In this document: piece by piece, positions 21,378-32,762 of the stretch
How positions within the stretch are numbered: the stretch's first letter is position 1
Layout of the letters: every line of letters starts with the position of its first letter
Assembly: GCA_029844215.1 (NCBI GenBank)
Contig: CM056724.1
Coordinates: 74,233,093-74,297,092 of the forward strand
DNA length: 64,000 nt
Direction: 5' to 3'
Source: Przewalskia tangutica
Lineage: Eukaryota > Streptophyta > Magnoliopsida > Solanales > Solanaceae
The notes under the pieces: model-generated
What the model was told of the DNA's origin: nothing
The model's database searches: none
What the model saw: only the letters and a program-made list of their open reading frames with translations
Program-made: the position numbers and the translations under genes

Positions 21378-23441
21378 TGTCACGACCCGTTCGGGGCGTG
21401 TCGTGCCTTACCGGCACCCAGTAGTCATACATCAGTGTAATCGGAAATATAAAGCAAGACATGAAACGATTTATAAAATAGAACACGCTTTAAGTGAGAA
21501 AACATCGCTTTCGGCATATATATAAAAACATGGTTTAGCGATTACATCCGATCTCGCATACAGACTACAGACCTCTGAAATATACAACTATGGCGGGACG
21601 GGGGCCCATACCACTCGCATAAAACTATCTACAACCGGGAGATCATACCCAAAAGTAGAGCCTCCGGAAAGGATGGAGCTCCTGACACCAACGTAGAGAT
21701 CCCAGGAATGTGGATCTAGCACCTGCTTGCCCTGACCTGCGGCATGAACGCGGCCCGAAGTCGATCTGACAATTGTACAGTATGTGAAACTATAAAGCGA
21801 AATAAAATCAAAGTATTTAAAACCTTTTCACAAATACAATCAGTTCAATTGCACATAGTGTCACATCACAAACAACAACAGTAATAGGAAAACTGTAACA
21901 GGTCTATTCTAGGCCGCGAATGATCGAAGCAAGGCCAATCGCCCATAGTATCATTCTGCGTGCCTAGTCACGGACTTCCGCACCGCATAGGTCACACATG
22001 CACCGCGTAGGTATTCCCGCATCGGGGCAGCCAACCCCGACATCCGTCTAGGCTCTCGCAGCCCGCATAGCCTCAAAAGACCGCATAGTCTCAACAGACC
22101 GCATAGGGAATCCCCCGCATCAGGCTAAACACCCGGAATGATCAATCCTGGAGCATACCGCTGCTCCGCATAGTCTCACAGACCGCATAGGCCGTATAGA
22201 CCGCGTCAAGGCAAGCCCTCAGATAACGATCGGGGTAGGTGATACAATAACAAGACAACGGACTTACCGGTTAGCAACGTAAGCACGTGAGAATGACCCT
22301 TTACACAAGAATTCAAGACACTAACCTGTAGCATCATAATATGTCTACTTATCACACAAATCTTACTACACTTAACAGAAATCAATACAAGGCTTTTATA
22401 AACAAACAAGTAAACAGTTCCTTTTTATCTTCTTAAGTTGTTATACCTAACTTCCCATAAAGCTAGTATAACTCTTAAGCTTTTGTTTTAAAAACCAAAT
22501 ATTTATCTTCTATTAAAAATGATTCAGTATTCTTTTGAAATGTTTTCAGTTCTTTGTTATTCAGGCTTAAGTCGTGAGGCATTCTGCGTAAGTATTATTC
22601 AGGCTTAAGCGTGAGGCATTGCCATAAGTATTATTCAGATTAAGTCAAAGACATTGCCGTAGTTATTATTCGATTAACACGTACGCGTCTACCGTACTAT
22701 ATATTGTAAAATATCATGCTTTAGGAAGAATCACACGCCTTCTCAAAAAACCACCGCCAAGTCAATATGTCGCGCGCAGAGTCACCTATAATAGTCACAG
22801 ATATCTATCAAAGACGACTCTTATGGTCATTCTAAACAGAGGGTTCATAATTCTACGGTAAGTCGGGCAGCACTTCCCTACCTGGTGAGCTATATAAGTC
22901 TACTGTGAAAACAGTCCTATGTAAGTACAGTTTGATTATTCTTCTAAGTATTTATACTTATTCTTATTCTACAACAGTAAGTATTCTCTAATTCAAAAGA
23001 GGGTTAGGATTAGTTACCTCGGTAAGCCCAATAATATCCTAGAAAAAGTCGCGCCTGAGCAAGGTTTTGCTCCTAAGTTGTATGCTCCAAGGAAACCTTA
23101 GAAGTTCTTCACAACTTCTACTAAGTACTAAGGTATTTGGGCTAGGGTATTTTGGGCATTATAACAAAACAAGAAGGCAACTTTTCTACCAAGGGAGGGG
23201 GGGTAGGTTTCGGCTAGGCTAGGGGGTGGGGTAGCCTCGGCCAAGCTTCTCAAGGGGAGGGGGGGTGTTGGACGAATTGCTACAAAGGGAGAGGGAAGGA
23301 TTTTTAGACTTGGAAAGCTTTTGTGGATGAAGAACTCTTCATCTCAAGAGGGGTATTTATAGCTCAAGCCTTGGCCAACCAATGACCAAGATGAAGACAA
23401 GTGCAAGGCAAGTGTAAGGCCAAGATCAAGCCAAGTGCACC
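21378..23441 (-). repeat. Element C: 5' LTR, truncated
   Basis: It matches 13979 to about 16055 of the other LTR and stops after TGCACC, lacking the terminal 380 bases, which include the G-box palindrome. A TATA box is present at 23354-23361. The abrupt switch to B sequence in opposite orientation marks a deletion, an illegitimate join or a misassembly. Confidence 0.9.
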
Positions 23442-25272
23442 AATAACGGCTTAAGAATGTTTTACTGATTTCGGAAATCAGAATGTGTATCGACAAACCA
23501 CTGCAGCGTAATAAAAGGAAATGTTTTGACAGATTAAGTATTATTAAAACCAGTAGAAACTTCCATCTGCATAGAAGCTAAGATGAGACAAAATGATATT
23601 TCCTAGATCATGGCTGCTGTAATAAGATTGTTATAAACAAGAATATCCTACTCACATATAAGGCTTATGTTTCTCAGATAGTTTAAAAGAGAATTATATT
23701 CTTAAATGAATAAGACTATGAAATACGAAACCTTTCTAAAATAAGAACCGTGAACATTTGAAATTAGGCAAACTTGGACGTTTGGAAAATAATGTTGTTA
23801 CTTGATTTTACAAAGGTAAGTGTTTTGATTTACTTCAAAAGATAATCACTCTATTTTCATATACTACGGGTATTGTGTGGTTTTTGTGAAGTAACATATC
23901 TTTAAAGAGTTATTGTATAAAGTACTTTGGGGATAAAAACCCGATCTCGTTAATCATATAGTAGGAAGTACCTTATGTGTGAATAACTTGATTGTATTGG
24001 TTTGTGATAGCCTTGTAATACCTTCGTGTTTGATTTGATAAGTAATCATATTAGGATGCTACGTGTGTTAGTATTCTGTGATGTTTGTGTAAAGGGATTT
24101 TCCCTTGATTGTGCTTATGCTGTTTAAACGATAAACTGTTATGTTGGTATTTATACCACTCACCGTGTTTCCGGGGGTTAAGCTGCCCTCCGATGCGGGG
24201 TAGACTCAGGCGGTCTGGGACCATGATTCGAGAATACCTCATGCGGGTCCCGGGGGCCTATGCGGAGCTACGAGAGTTCCAGGTTAGTGTGCGGCCTTTA
24301 TGGTCATGCGGTCTATGTGGCCATGCGGACTGCGAGTCGGGGCGATTCCGGGAGTAGCTACCTCGATGCGGGTTATACCTCACGCGGGCCTATGAGATTG
24401 GCCTATGCGAGTGCGGGAGTTCGGGGCTGACGCGCATTTGATATTGCGGGCGAGCGACCAGCTTTGATAATTTGACTGTCTAGTAAGATATCTTTATAAA
24501 GTTTATGACCTTGTTAGTACTGTGGGTGTTAGTAGTCGGCTATGCCTTCAGACTTACCTGCATCGCTTTTATTTGGACACAGTGGGACTCGCTGTTCATA
24601 TGTATTCCTTGGTGCTTTTCTATCATTGACTGCCGGCAGTGAGGAAGGTATTCCACGGGCATGATTGATGTTGTGGGCGTGAGACCCATTGTTATATTGG
24701 AGTGATGACTTTGAGGGCGTGAGTCCCTGACTAGACATGACTGCTTATTTATTGTGAACTGTAGTTTGGTTATCATACATGTCTCCTGCTTTCTATAGAC
24801 TACTATGATTTCATTTACAGTATCTTCATGTTTCACATACTTGGTACCTGTGTACTGACCTCCTTCGGGGGGCTGCGTTCATGCCGCAGGTAAAGGTACA
24901 CCAGTCGTTGATCCTCGCTCTTAGGGTCACAGTTCAGCGTTTGGGAAAGCTCCGTTTCTCCGGAGGCTTATCTTGGTATAGTCCCCTGTCGTTGTAGGTA
25001 TTTACATTCAGGGGTATGGCGGGGCCCTGTCCCGCCATTGTTGTCATATCATTTCTTAGAGGTCTGTAAATGTTGTGGGCTGGGTTTGTATAAAGTATTA
25101 AAATGTTCATTTGTTAGAGTTGTTATTTATATATATGCCGAAAGGCAAGTTTTCCTCGACATCGTTTTGTACTTCATTTGTTTCATGTATGTGTTTTATG
25201 TTCCTGATTACTCGATGTTGTATCACTAAGGTGCAGGTAAGGCACGATCCACGCCCAGTTCGGGTCGTGACA
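23442..25272 (+). repeat. Element B: 3' LTR fragment
   Basis: It is equivalent to about 11168-12976 of the B 5' LTR, in the same orientation, ending at CGTGACA. The upstream half of this LTR and the B interior beyond gag are absent. Differences from the 5' LTR are mostly small changes at CAG/CTG-type sites. No gene is present. Confidence 0.88.
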
Positions 25273-25916
25273 TACACTATCGCGAGGAATACCTCATGCG
25301 GTCCACGCGATCTATCACGGGTGAAATAGTCCAGAATAGGATTGCTTAATGATCTGCGGGCGGGTGGTCTGCTTTGATCGTGAGCCTCCTACTTTAGATA
25401 TTGTAAGTATTCACCTATTTTACTCTCATTGTTAGTAAGGCACGATTATGTCGTTAATTGAGAAATCATACATGTCTCGCTTTATTTTAGACTCATGATT
25501 TCATTACTGATGCTGATTTCACATATTTGGTACATGTTGTCTTGACCTCGGCCGCGTTCATGCCGCAGTGAGTAGAGTGCGCGATCCTCGCTCTTAGGAT
25601 CACTGTTCAGCTGTTGAAGCTCCTTCATTCGGAGGCTTATCCCAGTATTGCCGGTTGTTGTACATTCAGGGTATGGCGGGGCCTGTCCATGGAGTTGTTA
25701 TTCTTAAGTGCAGTAGTCACATTGTGGTTTGGGTTGTAAAGAAAAAATGTCTTGTTTTATTGGTATAATTTACGGAAGGTTGCAATATCTGCTAGACTTT
25801 TGTTATTTTATGTTAAAGTATGTTATCAGTTGTGTATGTTCATTGCTATTCTCTCGATGTATGCGAAAGGGTGCCTGGGTAGGGCACGATCGCGTCTTGG
25901 GGGTCGGGTCGTGACA
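25273..25916 (+). repeat. Element A: 3' LTR, second part
   Basis: It continues the A LTR from the minisatellite (ACTATCGCGAGG) to the terminal CGTGACA and matches about 3055-3697 of the 5' LTR. It is followed by the right TSD AAAAC at 25917-25921. Confidence 0.92.
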
Positions 25917-25921
25917 AAAAC

Positions 25922-26343
25922 TAACAAGCAGGAAAGTGGGTTACCTGGAGGTATAGAAAATAAGTGAGGATACTTCTTCATCATGTCATCCTCTGCTTCC
26001 CACGTCATCTCCTCCCTGTTCTCGTTCCGCCATAATACCTTGACGGAAGCCACATCCTTCGTCTGTAGTCGCCTAACCTGACGATCGAGTATCGCTATGG
26101 GACTCTCCTCATACGATAACCCTTCCGTCACCTGGACATCATGAATCGGGTGCACTCTAGATGGATCTCCAATACATTTCCGCAACATAGACACATGGAA
26201 AACTGGATGTACCGCTTCCAAATCGGACGGCAAATCCAACTCATAGTCAACCTTGCCTACCCTACGGACAATCTGATAAGGCCCAATATACCTTGGGCTG
26301 AGTTTCCCTTTCTTCCCAAACCTCATCACACCCTTCATGGGTG
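25922..26343 (-). pseudogene. Element D: integrase C-terminus and chromodomain
   Basis: This is the 3' end of D pol. Starting after the E insertion it reads MKGVMRFGKKGKLSPRYIG, then VHPVFHVSMLRK, and a chromodomain with AILDRQVRRLQTKDVASVKV, LWRNENREEMTWEAEDD and YPHLF. Upstream, across E, it continues from DDWVFLKVSP at about 37200, which confirms that E split a once continuous frame. The last codons (LLV) run into the LTR of A; with A removed the frame ends LLVLI-stop at 1112-1114. The chromodomain places D in the chromovirus branch. Confidence 0.9.
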
Positions 26344-28128
26344 TGTCACGACCCGACCCCGGGCCCGCGACTGGTGCCCTACCTGGGCACCCTGTTCAGG
26401 TATACATCAGAGAATAGCAGCGGAACATACAAGAAAACTTATAAAATAAAATAACGAGAAATTAAACCACAGGTTAGCCGATAAGGCTACCCTCCTGGAC
26501 ACATATACATATACATAACAACAGCAGTTACATCCCTTTCTTTTTATTTACAAACCGACCCACAATATGTGACTACAGACCTCTAAGAATTACAACTGCG
26601 GCGGGACAGGGCCCCGCCATACCCCTGAATGTACATAAGTCTACCACATCAGGGAAACCGTATCAAAAGACAAGCCTCCGGAGTGAAAGGGGCTTCTTTC
26701 CAAAAACTGAACAGAGATCCTAAGAGCAAGGATCACCAACCTGTGTACCTATCACCTGCGGGCATGAACGCAGCCCCAAAGAAATTCGATAACAGTACGA
26801 ATATGGAATGAAATAACGCATAATAAGCGGATCATAAGCGTAAAAGAATGTCATTTTAACTCCTGAAATCAATCGTATATTAACCGTTCCTTTCCTTCTT
26901 TCAATAAGAATTAACCTCATATTCTTACATACATACCTAAGAAATTAATCAAGTTTTTCCACATAACTTACATATCTTACATAACACAATCCGGCCCTTT
27001 ATGGAGGGACTTCTTATTTGGGAGCTTACTTTGATTATCCATACGTGATAACGTAATCCGGCCCATTTGCGGGACACGGTGTACTGATAAATCATGTGGC
27101 ATAATCCGGCCCGCCTGTGGGGCTCGGTGTACTGTAGAATCATGTAGCATAATCCGGCCCGCCTGTGGAGCTCGGTGTACTGTGGAATCATGTAGCGTAA
27201 TCCGGCCCGCCTGTGGAGCTCGGTGTAAGATGACGTAACCCGGCCTATGTGAAGGCTCGGGGTAATATAGCGTAATCCGGCCTATGTGTAGGCTCGGTGT
27301 ATCTCATAACGTAATCCGGCCTATTCGTAGGCTCGGTGTATTTCATAACGTAATCCGGCCTATTTGTAGGCTCGGTGTATCTCATAACGTAATCCGGCCT
27401 ATTCGTAGGCTCGGTGTATTTTCCTTACATAACATTTTTAAACCTTCTTTTCACTTCTTCTTAAGTCGTCATAACAACTCCCCATAAAGCTATTATAACA
27501 ACCTCTCATTTTGGAGAACTTAAGACACTTTTATTCTTACCACATTAGGAAAACTAGATCCAAAAATACTACGTACATACATACTTAAAAGAATCATAAA
27601 ACCTCATTTCTTTTTAAAGCGCAAGTCACATACTCTTTTGGAAACCATCTTCTTAACCTTCGAAATAAATTAAGAAGCCATACTTTGTAAAATTAAGTCA
27701 TTTCCACTTATAAAATCAAGGCTTATAGTCTTAACATCTCGTAGCATACCCTCTTTAAAATCATGTCGCTTATACTTTAGAAATCAAGTCCCATAACTTG
27801 AAAAATAAAGTTTCATAATCCTTTAAAGAAAATCAAAGTTCATAGTCTTAAAACTTCATAACATACATTCTTTAAAGTCCATTTACTTATACTTGTAAAA
27901 TCATGTCATCTACACTTTTAAAACCAATCCCCTTTTCACATATAAATTCAAGTCATTTTCAAACATAAAAATCAACTTACATACTTACTTTAAATAAATC
28001 AAGATACATAGCTTGAAATCAAATCTCATAATTTCCTAACCATTCTTACCAATATCTCCCATAAGGCTTGGTAATGACTTAGGACAATTTAACATACTTA
28101 ATTTAGAGTCAACAATGTGGATACTTCT
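26344..28128 (-). repeat. Element E: 3' LTR, first part
   Basis: It begins TGTCACGACCCGACC and matches the 5' LTR from 33965 on. It is interrupted by J after CTTCT. It includes the minisatellite at about 27050-27424. Peptide-like open frames over the minisatellite are artefacts of the repeat. Confidence 0.92.
27050..27424. repeat. Minisatellite in the E LTR (39-48 bp units)
   Basis: Units are built around GTAATCCGGCC...GGCTCGGTGTA. Units with a GCCTGTGGAGC centre are about 48 bp and units with a TATTCGTAGGC centre about 39 bp. About nine units are present, and the same array is at about 34660-35025 in the 5' LTR. Confidence 0.85.
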
Positions 28129-28450
28129 TGTTATACCCCGTATTCTCAGGGTATGTATGCGAAGACGTACGTACGAGAGCACGACGAAAAAAAATTTGGA
28201 AAGAAAGAAAGATGTGAGTTTTCGACGGAAAAGTTTCCGGTTATTTGTGAAGAAAAAGGTTCGTTAATGGGAATTGGATTCCCATATTTGGTATTTGGAC
28301 TTCATAGATTATATTAGAATTTTGAGATTTTATTTTGGAAATGGTCACGTGGGGCCCACGGAGAAATTCTGATTTTGTGGGGCCCACTTTGTTTTGAGAT
28401 TTTGGCCATTGTGGATATTTTTGGAAGGCGTTTTATGAGGGCCAATAGGA

Positions 28451-28468
28451 GGGTGACACGTGTCACCC
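28451..28468. promoter_or_regulatory. 18-bp perfect palindrome with G-box (solo LTR J)
   Basis: GGGTGACACGTGTCACCC is fully self-complementary and centred on CACGTG. A second copy with 9-base arms (AGGGTGACA, TGTCACCCT) and a two-base centre lies at 28627-28646. This is the most complete version of the box seen across the LTR families. Confidence 0.75.
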
Positions 28469-28871
28469 CGCCAGGTGGCTTGGCCGAATGACATTTGTGC
28501 ACAACACCCGGTTAGAGTCGTTTTTTTACGAAACGTTTTACATAACTTGCGAGGGGAAAATTCCGGCTATGTCTTTTCTTATTTTTGCGGATTTTTCCGA
28601 GAGACGAAACATTTTGGACCAACGGGAGGGTGACATGTGTCACCCTCACATTGGAAGCAAGTGGGGTGCTTTGGACGATTTGGGCGTCCAAGAGGGACGT
28701 TTGGCCTTGCACAATTGGTTCCTTGTTTTGGCCTTGTTTTGTGCCTTGTTTTGTGGCTTGTTTGGTGCAATGTTTTGTGGAGTAGGGTTAGGGTGTACTT
28801 GGCTTGATCAAGGCCATACACTTGCCTTGCACATGGCTTGATCTTGGCCATTGGTTGGCCTTTGGCTTTCC

Positions 28872-28879
28872 TATAAATA
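28872..28879 (+). promoter_or_regulatory. TATA box TATAAATA (solo LTR J)
   Basis: It has the same motif and context as in B, G and H, about 400 bases downstream of the first G-box palindrome. Confidence 0.6.
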
Positions 28880-30172
28880 CCCCCCTCTCTTGAAGACTTC
28901 ATTCATCCAAAAATCTTCCAAGTCTTGGAAACCCCTCCCCTCCCTCTTGTTGACTCTCGTCCAAGAGCCCCTCTCCCCCTTAAAAATTTGCCTTGGCCGA
29001 AACCCTCCCTCTTCCCCTTTGTGGTGCTAGCCGTGGGGTACCCCCCCCCCTAGCCTAGTTGTTTTCGTATAATACCCCCCCTTTTGTGGTATAGAAATAC
29101 TCTCCTAGTATTGTTATAATGCCCAAAATACCTTAGCCTTTACCTAGTAGTATTTCAAAAGTTACCTCTTTACGTAGAGCCCGGAAATGCTACCTTTTGT
29201 CCTTTAGTCTCAAAACCGAAACCCTAAGGAAATCTTCATAGTTGGTTGAAGTATTTGAGTAGAAGTTGGTTAGAACTTCTAAGGGTTGTTTGGAGCGGAT
29301 TGGAGCGCACGGAGTAGGAGCTAAACCTTGCTCAGGATCGACATTATAACTTGGATAATTTTGGGCTTGTCGATAAATCGTCGCGAGGTATGTGAACCTC
29401 TTCCTATCTTTTCTAGCATGATTGTTGTGAACTATGTAGTACGGTAGACGTACATGTGCTAAGTGATTTGGTTGGTTTAAAACATAGGGTGTTATAATAG
29501 CTTTATGGGAAGTTAGTTATAACGACCTTATGTAGGTGAAAATGGTTTACTGATGTTAGAAGTTAAGAGACTTGATCTTATAAGATAAGAGACTTAACTT
29601 ATTTGTTTTAATGTGGATTTTTGTGTGAAACCTCATTCGTGAGTAATGAGTACTTGGTTTTATTTAAAGGAATAATGTTTTACTGATTTCGGAAATCAGA
29701 ATGTGTATCGACGGACCACTGCAGCGATAATAAAGGAAAATGTATTGAATAATGATGTATCGTATTAAAACCAGTAGAAACCTCCATCTGCATAGAAACT
29801 AAGATGAGACAAAATGATATTACATTTTCTAGATCATGGTCTTTGTAATAAGAATGTTGTAAACAAGAATAACCTACTCACGTGAGACATATATTACTCA
29901 ATTGTTCTAAAAAGGAATCAAGTGATTAAGTTTGGGAACTATGAAACCATTTGAAAATGAGAAGCTTGAGTAATTGAAACTAGGCAAACTGGAACTTAGG
30001 AAAATAATGTTGTTACTTGATTTTGAAAAGGAATGTGGGTTGGTCATTCTAATACTACGGGTATCGAGTGACTTTTATAAGTAATGGATCTCTTTTAAAA
30101 GAACTTAACGTATGTAGTACTTTGGGGTTAAAAACCCGGACTTTGGCATAAAATGAAAGTACTTTGAGTTGT

Positions 30173-30270
30173 GTGAAACTTGCCTATGCTTGTTGTTGTG
30201 AAACTTGCCTATGCTTGTTGTTGTGAAACTTGCCTATGCTTGTTGTTGTGAAACTTGCCTACGCTTGTGA
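30173..30270 (+). repeat. 25-bp tandem repeat, four copies (J)
   Basis: Units start GTGAAACTTGCCTATGC at 30173, 30198, 30223 and 30248, with one substitution in the last. Confidence 0.9.
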
Positions 30271-30419
30271 TGATAGCCTTTGTTGTGCAAGTGTGGTATT
30301 TACGTTACCGGCGTCTCGATAGAGGGCCGGTGACTTGTTGAGAACTTACTTGGGACGTGCTGGCAGTGATGGAGAATTCCACGGGTATGTTTCCATTTTG
30401 ATTACTGTCTTGTTGTTGA

Positions 30420-30715
30420 TGTCACATGGACATGTCTACACCGTCACGAGATTCGGGGCATGCGGCCGGTCGATTACCGATATATGGTTATTACTGCAAC
30501 ATGGACGTGTCTACACCGATGCAGTATTCCGGGGGCATGTGGCCATGCGGCAGGGTTGACCACCCAGTATATTGTTATTGAGGTTACATGGGCATGTCTA
30601 CACCGATGCTGTATTCCGGGGGCATGTGGCCATGCGGCCTTGTTATTATTGTTGCATCATGGACATGTCTACACCGATGCAGTATTCCGGGGGCATGTGG
30701 CCATGATGCGAACAT
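30420..30715 (+). repeat. Mid-LTR minisatellite of J (about 70-88 bp units)
   Basis: Four units contain CATGTCTACACCGATGC and ATTCCGGGGGCATGTGGCC. It occupies the same mid-LTR position as the arrays of A, E, I and F although the unit sequence differs. Confidence 0.85.
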
Positions 30716-31312
30716 GATGGATGTGGGCGTGAGACCCATAGTTATATTTGAGTGGTGACTTTGAGGGCGTGAGTCCCTGACTTGACTGCTGTTATGTTGT
30801 GAACTGTATTTTGGTTATCATACATGTCTTACGCTTTATATAGTGTTATGATTTGATCTGCAGATTCTGATTTCACATACTTGGTACTGTTGTCTTGACC
30901 TCGCCCGGGGCTGCGTTCATGCCGCAGGTAGAGGTACATCGGTCGTGGATCCTCGCTCTTAGGATCTCGATTGGCGTTTTGGGAAGCTCCGTTTCTCGGA
31001 GGCTTATCTTTTGGTATGTGTTCCACGAGTTGTAGGTTCTTGTACATTGAGGGTATGGCGGGCCCCTGTCCGTCATAGTCGTTGTAAATCTTAAGTGCTG
31101 TAGAAATGATGTGGCGGGGTTGTAAAAGGATTAAACTGTTCAGGTTTTATGTATATACTGAAGGCAACTGTTTTGGTTGGCCTGTTATTTATTATATCTA
31201 TTGTTGCATGTCTAAGTTTTTATTTCCGCTAGTTTTTCTCTGATGTTGTATCACTAGGGTGCCCGGGGTAAGGCACCAGTCACGGGCCCGAATTTCGGGG
31301 TGTGACACTTCT

Positions 31313-32762
31313 TAACTTCTAAGAGTAGAAGAAATCTTAAAATAGTATCACATGGATATTTCATACGTAGGATCATGCCAAAGAAAGAAGAGGTTCACAT
31401 ACCTCGCGACGATTGTCGACAAGTAGCAAAATGCTCCAATGTACTTCAACCTTGAGCTATTCCATTCATCAAATAGGATACGCTATACTTAGTACTTCAA
31501 CCTATAATGGTCACCATACGTCCATTAACCTCTTATTTCAAACGTAGAATATCCTAGGTGCTAGGTCACTAAATCCTACGGAAAATCGGACAGCACCTCC
31601 TTTGTTTCTGCTCACTTTGCCACCTTTTTCAAGGTCGAATACAATAACCAAACAGCCCCAATTGGATCACCACAATCTATAAGGTAGTCCAATACAAATG
31701 AATAACAAACTATTACAAACTATAAGTACAAATTCGGCCACCTTAAGCTCAACAATACCAATTCTTAACCAATTTCCAATTCAATCCAAATTGGTAGCAT
31801 AACAAGATATCAAGTCGCATTTGATCATATAAACCGTAATCTTCAAGTAATTAACATGCGACTATTCTAATAACGATCAAATTGTAATCCAACTTAACAT
31901 GGCCTACATTACATTTCGAACTTCCAAGACCACAATCGATCTATAATCCTTATAAACTTCAACTTAACAACTTCATGCTAGCAACATGTAAAGCTAACAA
32001 CAATATAATTATATAATCTTGTAACACTTTTAAAAGACAAGATTATACCTTAACGATTCTTAATCCAATTCCAATCTGAAGTCGCTCCTTAGTAGTTTAG
32101 AATCTCTCCAAGACACTTCAATCCGTTTGTTGAGACCCTTAGAACCATACCAACAACTTTCCTTCAAACTTCCAATCCAAAACCTAGAAAGCCACTAGGT
32201 TTTCACTTTGCGACTAATACGAAAACTCTCTTTTTCCGGGATTTTTCTATTGAGATATACTTACATAACACTCATGAACCTTGGTTTAAAGTGGGGGAAT
32301 TATTGGACAACAATTGAAAATATTTCCTTTGGAACCCTAGGTTGGCCGAGAGCTCCCTCCCATGCTCATCCAATTTTTCTTGAAAATTTGCTAAGTGTTA
32401 AGCCTTGTATTGCACTAGGGAGCTTATATAACTAAATAGAGGGTCAAGATTAGAACAAATGGGTGGTTTGGATGCTTTTCACATGGATCAAGCCAAGTGG
32501 CATTGACCTAGTCAACAATGTCATGCTAAATGTCTTTGCAAGACTTGATCTTTTAATTTGTGGTCAAAAGACCATTTCCTCCATGTCACTTTTTCGTCCA
32601 AGACCATTAAGGGGGGTGACACGTGTCGCCCTCCCGCTCGTCGCAATATTTTGTTTTCCGACAAATTCCAAAATTCCGATAAATTTTACTCGTCTCAAAC
32701 CTTAACCTTTGAGTTCTTACGTACGTTCTTATAAACATATCCTGAAATTTCGGGGTGTAACA
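31313..32762 (-). repeat. Element E: 3' LTR, second part
   Basis: It resumes after the TSD of J and ends CGGGGTGTAACA at 32762. It contains a G-box GACACGTGTC at 32618-32627. The open frames 32208-32435 and 32463-32705 recur in the 5' LTR at 36618-36845 and 36873-37118 but are LTR sequence. Confidence 0.92.

Larger units (their letters stand above)
13979..23441 (-). mobile_element. Element C: LTR retrotransposon with gag-pol, right end lost
   Basis: It reads on the minus strand. The 3' LTR is 13979-16431, the interior 16432-21377 and the 5' LTR 21378-23441. The interior of about 4.9 kb has gag, protease, RT, RNase H, integrase and chromodomain in Tekay order, the most complete coding region in the window. 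The outer end of the 5' LTR (about 380 bases) is missing: at 23441/23442 the sequence jumps to the forward LTR of B, so no right TSD can be read. The left flank is GAAGC. Confidence 0.9.
9504..25272 (+). mobile_element. Element B: LTR retrotransposon inserted in the A 3' LTR
   Basis: It starts TGTTATACC at 9504 and ends CGTGACA at 25272. Parts are the 5' LTR (9504-12976), a primer site, a gag relic (13176-13930), the nested element C, and a 3' LTR fragment (23442-25272). The expected TSD is not clean: TGCGA lies on the left and TACAC on the right. The A 5' LTR gives the empty site (CTGACTATCG), so the insertion itself is certain. The missing pol and half of the 3' LTR were lost together with one end of C. 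Confidence 0.85.
1124..25916 (+). mobile_element. Element A: LTR retrotransposon with nested B and C, TSD AAAAC
   Basis: The element starts with TGTTACACC and ends with CGTGACA. AAAAC is duplicated exactly at 1119-1123 and 25917-25921. It consists of a 5' LTR (1124-3697), an interior (3698-7574), and a 3' LTR split into 7575-9503 and 25273-25916 by element B. The interior is a heavily decayed Tekay-like gag-pol, whereas the two LTRs remain closely similar. It inserted three codons before the stop codon of D pol. It belongs to the same LTR family as element E. Confidence 0.95.
28129..31307 (+). mobile_element. Solo LTR J, TSD CTTCT
   Basis: A complete LTR of 3179 bp runs from TGTTATACCCC to GGGTGTGACA with no interior. 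CTTCT is duplicated at 28124-28128 and 31308-31312. The other LTR of E shows the uninterrupted site (ATACTTCTTAACTTC near 35716). It arose by recombination between the two LTRs of a full element, which deleted the interior. It carries G-box palindromes at 28451-28468 and 28627-28646, and its own tandem arrays. Confidence 0.95.

Noticed and set aside
9499..25277. Clean TSD for element B
   Set aside because: Left TGCGA and right TACAC do not match. The minisatellite target and probable base errors prevent a call.
25922..26343. A centromeric CRM-type chromodomain
   Set aside because: The C-terminus has a canonical chromodomain with EEMTWEAE and YPHLF as in Tekay/Del; no CRM-type terminal motif is seen.
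27284..27487. Repetitive peptide frame over the E minisatellite (also 34876-35079)
   Set aside because: It is a translation of a 39-bp tandem repeat, a multiple of three, inside an LTR. It has no start context or homologue.
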